Shown here: positions 22,604 to 32,800 of the stretch, one piece after another
Numbering within the stretch: the first letter of the stretch is position 1
How the letters are laid out: the number at the start of each line of letters is the position of its first letter
Assembly: GCA_036852015.1 (NCBI GenBank)
Contig: JAANDG010000590.1
Location: 1 to 64,000 of the forward strand
Source of the DNA: Pelodera strongyloides
Lineage: Eukaryota > Nematoda > Chromadorea > Rhabditida > Rhabditidae
Length of the DNA stretch: 64,000 nucleotides
Direction: 5' to 3'
Notes under the pieces: model-generated
What the model was told of the DNA's origin: nothing
Database searches by the model: none
Seen by the model: only the letters and a program-made list of their open reading frames with translations
Position numbers and translations under genes: made by a program

Positions 22604-23451
22604 CTGGAATAAACAGACAGTCGTTAGAAAATATTGTCGGATAGCTTAATGACGCAAAAAAAAACGAGAGAAGAGAACGAGAGAACATTGCGTGTGAACG
22701 AGAAATGATAATGATAACGAAACGAAAGTAGTACGGTACGTCGCAGGTTTGTGTAAAATATAAGCGTGAGTGCATGAGGGGATAATTGGATAACTGCACT
22801 TTCATGTAACATACCAAAGTTGTGTGATATTCTGTGTCCTTTTTTTGTTACCACAACACACATCACACCACTTTAAAACCATAGGAAAATTTTACTTCAA
22901 AAGTCCACATCGAAAACGAAGAGCTGATAGGCTTGTATGGGCCCCAATAGTCACATCTTATTTATCAAGAGACAACTACTTTACACCCCAAGTGCTGAGC
23001 ACTCTTTGGGTTCTTATAAACCCCAAACGTACTGAGTGAGAGAGCTGACAATGAGCCACGTGAGCCGTTAAAAATGAAGGCGTGCTCTCTTTCTATAATT
23101 AAAACGAAACTAAACAAAGAGCCTCGTGGTTTAGCTTCATGAGATCAAAATGTTAAACATTTATCACGAAATAAAAATGTCTATAAAATGTAATGACAGC
23201 AATACATGATAAAATGCAAAAGGGAAACCGAGAGATTTCATTGTTCCCAAAAGATTGACGTTTACAGTTTACCCCATAAAAATAGTTTACCCCATAAAAT
23301 CTTGCACACCTTGCAGAAGAATTATCATACTGAATGTGGGGTGATAATGATTACTGCAAACAGAACACTAATTTTTGCAAACATAAAACGAGATTGTGAA
23401 GAAAATATGTCTTTTGATTTTGCGTACTTGGTCACGAAACGAGCCATTTTT
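22604..23451. other. Intergenic, no gene seen
   Basis: AT-rich DNA with short open frames only. A pair of GTTGTGTGAT / CACAACACACATCACACC inverted words near 22815-22875 may be a decayed family F element. Confidence 0.3.
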
Positions 23452-23606
23452 TTAAAGCGTTGATACGCGGTTTTGAAAAGTATGCTGGAAAACTGCCGTT
23501 CCCTGTAGTATATGCAAATCCTGTGCATGTCTGGATATTATCGCACAATGGAACACAAATAAAGCATGAAAATTCAGTTTCCAAAACACGTGTCATACCA
23601 CTTTAA
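23452..23606. mobile_element. TTAA-bounded MITE family F
   Basis: TTAAAGCGTTGATACGCGGTT at the left and the near-complement AACACGTGTCATACCACTTTAA at the right (155 bp), TTAA on both sides. Confidence 0.7.
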
Positions 23607-23872
23607 TGCTCTCATTTTCCATCGGCTTCTCTCTGACAATCCGACCACTCAAACTTTAGAATACGATAGGGCAATAGGGTCAATTTTCGCAGAGATTAAA
23701 GAATTACAGAAAGCCATTATAATTTAACGGCTTTGTTTTTCCTTGCTTTTTACGCCTAAATGGAATAGATTCAAAACTAGTAACTACACATACACTCTAC
23801 TTTTCTTACTGTAGGGAAATGAGTAGTACAACAGGTAGACAGGTTGCGTTTTGTGCATATAGGTTCAAAATT

Positions 23873-24064
23873 TTAAAGCGAAATACCGGTCGGTTTTTGA
23901 AACGCATAGTCGATAACTGGATTCTTACGTATTTATGCAAATTTGATCGAATTTAGCTCGATTTTTTATTCTAATTTATGTTCATTTGCGGGATTTGCAT
24001 AAGCTGCATAATAGTACTGCTGTCCTCGATGTGTTTCAAAAACTGGCCGGCATATCGGTTTATA
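23873..24064. mobile_element. MITE, GGCCGG family
   Basis: Left TTAAAGCGAAATACCGGTCGG, right AAACTGGCCGGCATATCGG with a mutated terminal TTAA. Confidence 0.75.
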
Positions 24065-24520
24065 CCGGCTGACAATTCGCATGCGGCTTATACAAATATT
24101 AAAAACAAACAAATTGATTAATAAAATAATAAAATAATTAGTTCAGTTCATAAAATGGTCTTTTAAACAAACATTTGAATACAGCAGCAGTTTGTTTAGA
24201 CAAGGAAATTTCAAATGGCGTGTTAGCTCAAAATGAGGGAATGATTACAATAATTTTCAAAATTAAACCATCTGTATGTCTGTATCATATCAAAATAAAG
24301 GTAACAAGGGTAACAAGGTCGCGAGAAAAGCCATAGTAATTTCTTTCTATGGCGTGGTGGTGCGCAACTGTACAGTACACTCACACTCTATGTCAGTACA
24401 ATTTAGTGAAGTTCGCATACTGTAGCCAATATTTCTCATGCGAAAAACTGCGAACGTAGGTAGCGAGTTCGCTTTTCCACTGGCGAAACCGGAAAATAAA
24501 TACACTATCAAATCAAGTCA

Positions 24521-25012
24521 AGGTTCAAGGACATCGCGAATAGAACGCGGGACGTAATGAATGATAGGGATAAAGTTCAATCGTTCAGTTCTACGTCAAC
24601 TGAGCAAATGTCGTCTACACACAAGTGCCAGTCGCGGAAAAAAGATCTTACGATTAAAGGAAATTACGAAAAGTTTGATGGTGGGCGGTCTACACCAGGC
24701 CCGAAATGGTTTCGTCAGTTTCGCTTTGAAAGAGATAGGCCAAAGTACCTACAGACCGTACTTTCAAAATTGAGAGCATCTGAAGCCAATATTGAGACAA
24801 ACTTATATCTCTAGTTGAACACTACTCTAAGCACTTCGACGTAACTGAAAACCAAGGAAATTTCTGCGGCTAATACGAAATAAGAACACAACCATAGTAC
24901 CTTACGAGGAGGTAAAATTTCGCCAAAATTTCGCCACAAACTATAAAGGTTCAAGGACATCGCGAGTCGAACGCGGGACTTAATGAATGATAAGGATAAG
25001 TGGACGGTAATA
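24521..25012 (+). repeat. Direct repeats flanking an 85-codon open frame
   Basis: A ~65-bp segment beginning AAGGTTCAAGGACATCGCGA (24521) recurs at 24949 in the same orientation with few changes. Between them an open frame (24557-24814) encodes a basic protein with no domain I recognise. The arrangement could be a retroelement remnant with short direct terminal repeats or a simple duplication. Confidence 0.35.
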
Positions 25013-25326
25013 AAGGTTAAATACACCTTTCAGCACGGCAATATCTTTGCTTTCAAAATCAAACGCTGAACTTTTGGAACCATTAAAAACTAAATGTCTC
25101 TCAATTTTCGCGATTGATGAAGCCCTTTCACAATTTTCGTATGTCTGCTAGTAGCATGAAATCGGATGATTTTTGAGAAAAATCGAGACAACGAACGTAG
25201 GATATTTGAAAAGGGCATCCCCCGCAAAGAACGTACGTGCTTATCAACAAGGCTGGCGAGTAACTGGGTGTTTTCTACTTGAAGAAACCCTGAGATTTCT
25301 GTCTCAAACAGACTTTTAAAGCGGTA

Positions 25327-25341
25327 TACCTTTTTTTTTTT

Positions 25342-25383
<42 letters not shown>
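25327..25383. repeat. T-run/A-run pair (poly(A) tract)
   Basis: About 11 T, TGC, then about 40 A. Homopolymer; possibly the end of a retroposon or an assembly weak point. Confidence 0.8.
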
Positions 25384-25384
<1 letters not shown>

Positions 25385-25911
25385 AGTGGAAAATGTCAAA
25401 ATAACAGTAACTGGACAAGTCATAAAAAAATCAGAGTTACTCTTATGCATGAAAAAAAAAATTGTGTGCCCGTCCTCGTTTTTCATCTTGAACGGGCTTA
25501 TTATTAATGATAAAGGGTATCTATAATCTATGGAAACCATGATACAAAGGTACCTTCTTTGGCCACAAGACTTCGAGCAATTTGTGAACTAATTCACGTT
25601 TAGTTATTGTAAAATTATGCACAATTCAAAGTAAATAAGAATATATTTACTTGTAAATTTAGTTGAAATGTTTGGACTTTGGGACCGTGTGTGACTATGG
25701 GCCAGGCACAGCTTTTTCTTTTGAAAGCACATCGATTTGGAGAGAACATTGAAATTCGAGAGAGATCAGAAATAGTAAGATTGAATAGAGAGTATGTCCT
25801 AGAGAAGCAGAGTAAACGAATGGGACATAAAGAACGATCAAACTATGGGTATGAAATACATTCAAATTTCCAAATATTGACAACATATTTCATCAACCTG
25901 CATATGGTTCT

Positions 25912-25976
25912 TGAGAGAGAGAGAGAGAGACAGAGAGAGAGAGAGTTAGAGAGAGAGAGCTAGAGAGAGAGATGGA
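25912..25976. repeat. GA microsatellite
   Basis: GAGA run with a few CAGA/TAGA interruptions. Confidence 0.9.
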
Positions 25977-26132
25977 TATATAGATGGATTAAGTCTAAAT
26001 ATGTACTTTTCGAAGTATATCAATGCTTTCTCCACACATACTATGTTTATATTAGTGGCTAAACGCCAAAAACTGGTGCGTTGAAGCGTTAAAATGGTGT
26101 CAGCGACGTTCTTACCAGATGTACAATTTAGT

Positions 26133-26160
26133 TGGCACACAAGTGGCGCATTTCTGGCAC
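26133..26160. repeat. 11-bp phased TGGCGC module
   Basis: TGGCAC at 26133, TGGCGC at 26144 and TGGCAC at 26155. Confidence 0.5.
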
Positions 26161-26559
26161 ATGCACCGCGTGCTCCAAACAGTGAACTACAAATCTTGCC
26201 GCGCGCCCTTTGTCCGCCGCGAGTCCTATAGGTGTAAGTCAAGCCGGAAGTAGTGTTTTTGACGCGGTAACAGGTGACGTTTTGTGCTAAGCGTAAACAA
26301 GTCATTTTCTGTTAACTTTTCCCTAATAACACCAGCTGTGTGCTGGTTCGTGTGCTATAATCACTGCCCCAGATTCCTGTTATCTGTAAGACACGTAGAA
26401 AAACCACTGTTTATTCTGCCCATCATGAGAGCAAAAGACCAAACCTGAGCAAAATGATTTTTTTTTAAAGGGAATAACAGAATAACACCCTATTTTATCA
26501 GTTATGGCACTAAGAATGTTGGTAAAATAACCGCAAATTTGTGACGTTTCGCACGCGGA

Positions 26560-26712
26560 TCTCTAATAAATAAATGAATAAATAAATAAATAAATAAATA
26601 TTTTACGCTTCAAGAGTGCGTGCATCTTTATTCAAGGGATTTCAAATTCAAAGTTTGCTTATGGCATGTTACACAGAAGTCCTGAGCACAGGCGACGACT
26701 TCCAGATGACAA
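26560..26712. repeat. Dispersed repeat, copy 1
   Basis: After an AAAT microsatellite (26570-26600), the segment with ATCTTTATTCAAGGGA and TTCCAGATGACAAATT recurs at 38300-38412 in the same order. Confidence 0.6.
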
Positions 26713-27190
26713 ATTGCTCGACGTCTTCGGGCTGGGGCCAGGTGGCCCATTGATTATATAACACACAATCATGAAGCAACACAAAGACGGAAGGGCTTTT
26801 AAGTATAGTGTGCTGATGAGCCGAACTACGGTAGATTTGAAATATATATGTCAAGTAAATCGAATAGCGTAAAAGATGAAAAAAAAAGAAAAAGAAAAGA
26901 GAAAAGTCTAGAAATCTATCATAATAGAGAACCTCGAGCTCGAGCTGATCGTGTAATGAGCACCTCATAAGTGGTGCTCACCCTGACGCTAACTCACTCT
27001 ATGTTCTATACAATCAAATTAAACTTTGCCTGTCTTCTCTCTCTATCTCTCGCTTATTGTTTTGAAGACTCTATGTGTCTGCACTCTAGGTTCTCTAGCT
27101 CAGCTAGCGGGAATTCTCACATCACCAGTCATTGTCAAACCATAACCAGGCACTGTCAACGGGGCATTTGTCAGTGACAAATCTAAACGT

Positions 27191-27228
27191 GTCTCTCTCT
27201 GTCTGTCTGCCTCTCTCTCTCTCTCTCT

Positions 27229-27264
<36 letters not shown>

Positions 27265-27560
27265 TCCATTATCTCTCTATCTCTATCCCTCTCTCTGTCT
27301 CTCAACAAAAACTTGCCCTCAAGTGCACCTAATTCGAAATGAGGACGATGGTGAGGACGAGTTGAACCTGAACCACGAGATCAGAAGACCATCTCTCTCT
27401 CTCTCGCTCTCTTTCTCTCTCTCTTATCTATAACTCTCTCTCTCTCGGTATCCATAAAACTCTCTTCTAAACATTCACTTGTCAACTCTTTCTTCTTTTC
27501 TCGATACTCAATTTCTCGTGTCCTCTCTCTCTCTCTCGCTCCTCTCTGTCTGTATTTTAT
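27191..27560. repeat. CT microsatellite cluster
   Basis: Three CTCT-rich tracts (27191-27303, 27391-27450, 27520-27545) separated by short unique DNA. No gene seen between 24815 and 27900. Confidence 0.85.
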
Positions 27561-27903
27561 TTCATGTGAAACACAAGGGTTTCCAGTCATTTGAAATCCA
27601 TGGCAATGAATATTTGTAGTGCAGACCGGGTACACGTACCGTACATACTCGATACTGTTTTACTGCTGTGGTCATTTTAAAAGAAAAACATTTGTTCGTA
27701 CTAATAGTAAGCCTGGAAACGAATGGCGGTATGGCCAGTTACCAAAGCCAAAACAATGCGAAAAAGCTGTATTTAAAGCATTACATGTAAATTTCTCTAT
27801 CCTCATGTACTGGGGTGTCTCACAGTGGAAACGAATGGTAATTTTTCTGTCATCGTCCACCCAGAAAAATTAGGAAAACTGGGTTTATTGGTTACAGAAA
27901 TCA

Positions 27904-29256
27904 CAATATGCAAAGATGCTAATTCGTTGCAGAAAAAATGCAGAAAAATTGCAGAAAAATTGCAGAACAATATGCAAATCCGCTGACTTGTTGCAGAAAA
28001 ATTGCAGTCAAATTGCAGTCAGATTGCAGAACAATATGCAAATCCGCTGACTCGTTGCAGAAAAATTGCAGTCAAATTGCAGTCAGATTGCAGAACAATA
28101 TGCAAATCCGCTGACTCGTTGCAGAAAAATCAGCAGTCAAATTGCAGTCAAAGCTGACTCGTTGCAGAAAAATTGCAGTCAAATTGCAGTCAGATTGCAG
28201 AACGATATGCAAATCTGCTGATTCGTTGCAGAAAAATTGCAGAAAAAATGCAGAAAAATTGCAGACAAATTGCAGAACAATATGCAAATCCGCTGACTCG
28301 TTGCAGAAAAATTGCAGTCAAATTGCAGAACATTATGCAAATCAGCTGATTCGTTGCAGAAAAAATGCAGAAAAATTGCAGAATTGCAGAAAATATGCAA
28401 ATCCGCTGACTCGTTGCAGAAAAATTGCAGAAAAATTGCAGTCAAATTGCAGAACATTATGCAAATCAGCTGATTCGTTGCAGAAAAAATGCAGAAAAAT
28501 TGCAGACAAATTGCAGAACAATATGCAAATCCGCTGACTCGTTGCAGAAAAATTGCAGTCAAATTGCAGTCAAATTGCAGTCAAATTGCAGAACAGTATG
28601 TAAATCAGCTGATTCGTTGCAGAAAAAATGCAGAAAAATTGCAGTCAGATTGCAGTCAGATTGCAGAACAATATGCAAATCCGCTGACTCGTTGCAGAAA
28701 AATTGCAGTCAAATTGCAGTCAAATTGCAGTCAAATTGCAGAACAGTATGTAAATCAGCTGATTCGTTGCAGAAAAAATGCAGAAAAATTGCAGTTGCAG
28801 TCAGATTGCAGAACAATATGCAAATCCGCTGACTCGTTGCAGAAAAATTGCAGTCAAATTGCAGAACATTATGCAAATCAGCTGATTCGTTGCAGAAAAA
28901 TGGCAGAAAAATTGCAGTCAGATTGCAGAACAATATGCAAATGCTGACTCGTTGCAGAAAAATTGCAGAACAATATGCAAATCCGCTGACTCGTTGCAGA
29001 AAAATTGCAGTCAAATTGCAGAACATTATGCAAATCAGCTGATTCGTTGCAGAAAAAATGCAGAAAAATTGCAGTCAGATTGCAGTCAGATTGCAGAACA
29101 ATATGCAAATCCGCTGACTCGTTGCAGAAAAATTGCAGTCAAATTGCAGAACATTATGCAAATCAGCTGATTCGTTGCAGAAAAAATGCAGAAAAATTGC
29201 AGTCAGATTGCAGAACAATATGCAAATCCGCTGACTCGTTGCAGAAAAATTGCAGT
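27904..29256. repeat. 1.35-kb satellite of TTGCAG words with octamer ATGCAAAT
   Basis: The array is built from 10-11 bp subunits (TTGCAGTCAAA, TTGCAGAAAAA, TTGCAGTCAGA). These are grouped into units of about 50-75 bp that each end in ATGCAAATC, then CGCTGACTCG or AGCTGATTCG. I count close to twenty perfect ATGCAAAT octamers and two with ATGTAAAT. Longer units alternate the CGCTGACTCG and AGCTGATTCG types. Open frames on both strands are a by-product of the repeat and break where units vary in length. The array ends near CCTCCTCCTTTAA, which may be a relic terminus of a TTAA element. Confidence 0.9.
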
Positions 29257-29856
29257 GTAAAACATGTCTTTCGGAATTTAATACCATCATCACACTTCAT
29301 TCTCATGCGCCTCCTCCTTTAAACCAAATCACCTTTTAAATTGCTTTAATGAACAAGTTTGGCTCTCTGTCAAAAAAAAAAAACGAACCATGAAAATGTT
29401 TATTCAGCAGTAAAATTTGAAAAATTCAGCGAAGACCCGTAAAAATAATTATAACTTTATAACGGTAATATAATGAATAATAATTTAAGGAAAAAATAAA
29501 CATAACCAGCCCTGTAGGATGAGAATTTGGGTATAAAGTATAAATAAATAAATAAATGGCACTCCATCACGTACTGATAAATGGTACATTGAATCGATTC
29601 CGGCCGTCGGATCCGCCAACATTTACTTGGGAAGTAAAAAGTAAACAATTTTCATTTCTGTGGCCGACGTAAATGTTTTTGAGTTCAATCACTTCTGACG
29701 TTCTGACTTCAGTCTGCATCTTTACATTAGAATAGGTCTTTACCATAGTTTAGACGTTTACAGTAGGCTGGATCTACCGTAACCAACACCTTTACAGTAG
29801 TTTAGACATTTTCTGTAGTACGGTAATCTGGGCTCACTACAGTAGTCTAGACTAGT
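29257..29856. other. Intergenic and 3' flank of DUF268 gene A, no other gene seen
   Basis: AT-rich, with short repeats of TTTACAGTAGTTTAGAC type (29740-29850) directly after the stop codon of gene A. Confidence 0.4.
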
Positions 29857-32800
29857 CTAGGCCTTTTGAAGGACCAATACGGGCTGATTGCCCCAGTTCG
29901 TTCCCCATAAAATATCGGCCGGGACCCCTTCCGTGGGTTTTACGTCTGAAGGATGCGAGAAGACCCCGAGCAGCTTGAAGCCTGAAGTAAAAATATTTTT
30001 GATTTATAACATGAATGTTATGAGATACGGTATCATATTGTCTCAAGTGTAGCTTACTTTTGATATGATAGTGCAATGTGCAATCTTCTTTAAACCAAAC
30101 TGTATTTTCTGAGTTACCGTATCATATTAGGGTATATTTAAAAGAATATTTTACTCATTTCTGCGTTACTGTCCATTTTTTTTTGGAAAGCAAAAAGCTC
30201 CTTTGTTTCTTTTATTGAACGCACTGGTGCGCATTATCGAATGATTTTATAAAAAAAAAAAATACAAAATGTAATATTAATTGAAAATAAAATATAAATA
30301 AGCAGTTTACCTCGAAGCATCCATGGTAACCGAATTGCTCCATACAAACGATGCGCATTCCAGTAGATTGTATCTCTACCTGCAAGTGCATAAATAATTC
30401 TTTATTCTATAAAATGTATGTATAAAAGTATGTATAAAAATAAAGAAAAATGGGACACACATCAATGCTGCTAGGTAATAATGTAATAATAATATCTAAT
30501 GGTTCGGGCTAATGGGGAAAAATTCTTTTTTCCCGAAAGTTAAAGCGAAATGCTAGCCCCTTTCGAAAATTTGCATATGATAAGCATAATCCTATGTGTC
30601 CTACGCTAATTTTGTACGATCGTCCACGGCAATCGTACAAAATTAGCATAGGATACATAGGATTTGCTTATCATATGCAAATTTTCCAAAGGGGCTAGCA
30701 TTTCGCTTTAAAGATTTCAGAAAAATTACACCGTGAAAGCCACGTTCAGTTGCCCCAAAACAAAACTGTGACCGAGGTATTACCCCTCGAAAAAATCTAT
30801 GACTGACTACCGTAGTTACGCGTAACTTGCTCGCTTTTATGAGCTATTCAAATAAAAAATAAAAAACTTATAAAAAAAAGTTTACCCACCTACAGGAACG
30901 GCCAGAAAGAAAACTCCGCCCTCTTTCAATAAACAATGCATTTTGGCCATTTCTCGCAAGTCGCCAAATGGGTCAAGAGGGTCTCCGTACCTGGAAAATA
31001 CAAGGTTTTTTTCGGGTTTTTTGCCCATTCCGGGTTTTGGGGAAATATCACTTTAACCATCATGGAAATTAGATTCTTCTGCGTAGTACAATAAAAATAT
31101 GGAAATCATTTAGCCATCAGCGTGTTACAACTGGCACGTTAGCTTAAATTGAGCGGTAAATAAGACACACGGAAGAGTTCTCCACTGCAAATTCCAGTAG
31201 AATGTGTAAAATTCAGTAATGTTCCATGGTACACCTAATTCAACTGCAGAACTGCGCAGCGAATGTGCATCGATACGCATGCACAAAATTAAGGGGACAG
31301 GCCCATCAAAGTAAACCTATATTTACGATACGTCCATAGTGACTATCAAGCATTTTTATTACAATATACAAACTAAATTTCACATTTATTTGCCATTGAA
31401 AACTTTTTGCCGATGCGCTCTGCTCAAATGTATACCGTAGAACCGCAAATATCCTTGTCGTCAATGCAAATTTATCGTGAAATTATAATGCGATTATAAA
31501 TTTGCATATATAGCTTTGAAATCTGCAGTTTTATGGTATACATTTGAGCAGGGCGCATTGGAAAAAAGTTGTCTAGGGCGAATAATGGTGAAATTTAGTT
31601 TGTATATTGTAATAAAAAAGCTTGATAGTCATTATGAACGTATCGTAAATGTAGGTTTATTTTGATGGGCCTGTCCCTTTAAAGAGATGGGTTCACTACA
31701 CAATTACCTTGTTTTAAGTAAAATAAACGATGAAGACTACAGTTTATTTTGCTCAAAACAGTGTGCTTCAGCCATATCTCTAAGCTTCCTTAGTTTATCT
31801 TGCAATACAACTTTATCGGAAGGTCGATCAATACTCACCTTTTTTACCTAATAACTTCCCTAGGGAATAATTCAAGGAATATTTTTTATGCTCTTTGTAT
31901 AAGTTTTCCTTTGTACAATCAAACTACAGCAAAAAAACAAGGTGATTTGTAGTGAACCCATCCCTTTAATCCTCAGTAATTAGTAAAGAAAAATTCTGAA
32001 AACCTACCTTCCCAGTCCACTGTGTTCAATCGATGAATAGGAGACGACAAAGTCGAATGATTGAGCATAGCTAAAAAAATCATTATATTCATTTAACACA
32101 AGAACACATTACTTACGGTAGCAGTCGTACTAAATAAAAGGGATTCACCAAAGGTGCGCCGGCTATCCGCCATATTATTTTGCACCCATTTGGTGTGCTC
32201 ACGATGCGCGAAAGGCGAAAGTATACAATTCCTGTGGCTGCCTTGCAGGTATCAGTCGGACATTCTCCACCATGTAAAGGGAAACCCCCACCCAACGCGC
32301 GCGCCTCCTATACCTACACCTTTGTCAGGTCTACCCTACCGCTTACTGATTTAACACCAGTTTAACAAAAATTACAAACAAAGTCAATACCTGTTCCATT
32401 GATTAGCCATATCGATCGGATGTACCCAAGTCATATTAAACTTTTTAGTTTGAATTTCTGTGGGCCAATATTCAAGAGTGGTCACTGCTTTTGCACCATG
32501 CTTCAGGGACATTAGTTCGGCCTGCAAGCATTTGTACATTAGCTTTCCTAATGAACAGTGTCGACTAAAAGATATGGCCGTATCCATGGGTCCTAGCGGT
32601 TACGTACTAAATACAGAGTCGGGGAGTTATTATTGTAGCTATATTTGCATGCGGAGCGTATACTGTAATCGTTCCACTACACAGGAAAACTAAATAATTG
32701 CCGAAACCTCAGAAAAACCGTTGTTGGCCCATCACTGGTTGTGACTGGTTGGTGACTGGTTGTGACTGGTTCGTGACCATCCATTTGGTGACCATCTTGA

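Noticed and set aside
26811..26850. Hammerhead-like CTGATGAG word
   Set aside because: The required GAAA and the third stem are not in place.
27904..29256. CRISPR-like array
   Set aside because: The intervals between repeats are themselves repeats, there are no unique spacers, and the context is eukaryotic.
28142..29322. Overlapping open frames on both strands within the 27.9-29.3 kb array (up to 152 codons, Cys/Gln/Asn-rich repeats)
   Set aside because: They follow from the satellite unit, shift frame where unit length changes, and are open on both strands at once; not genes.
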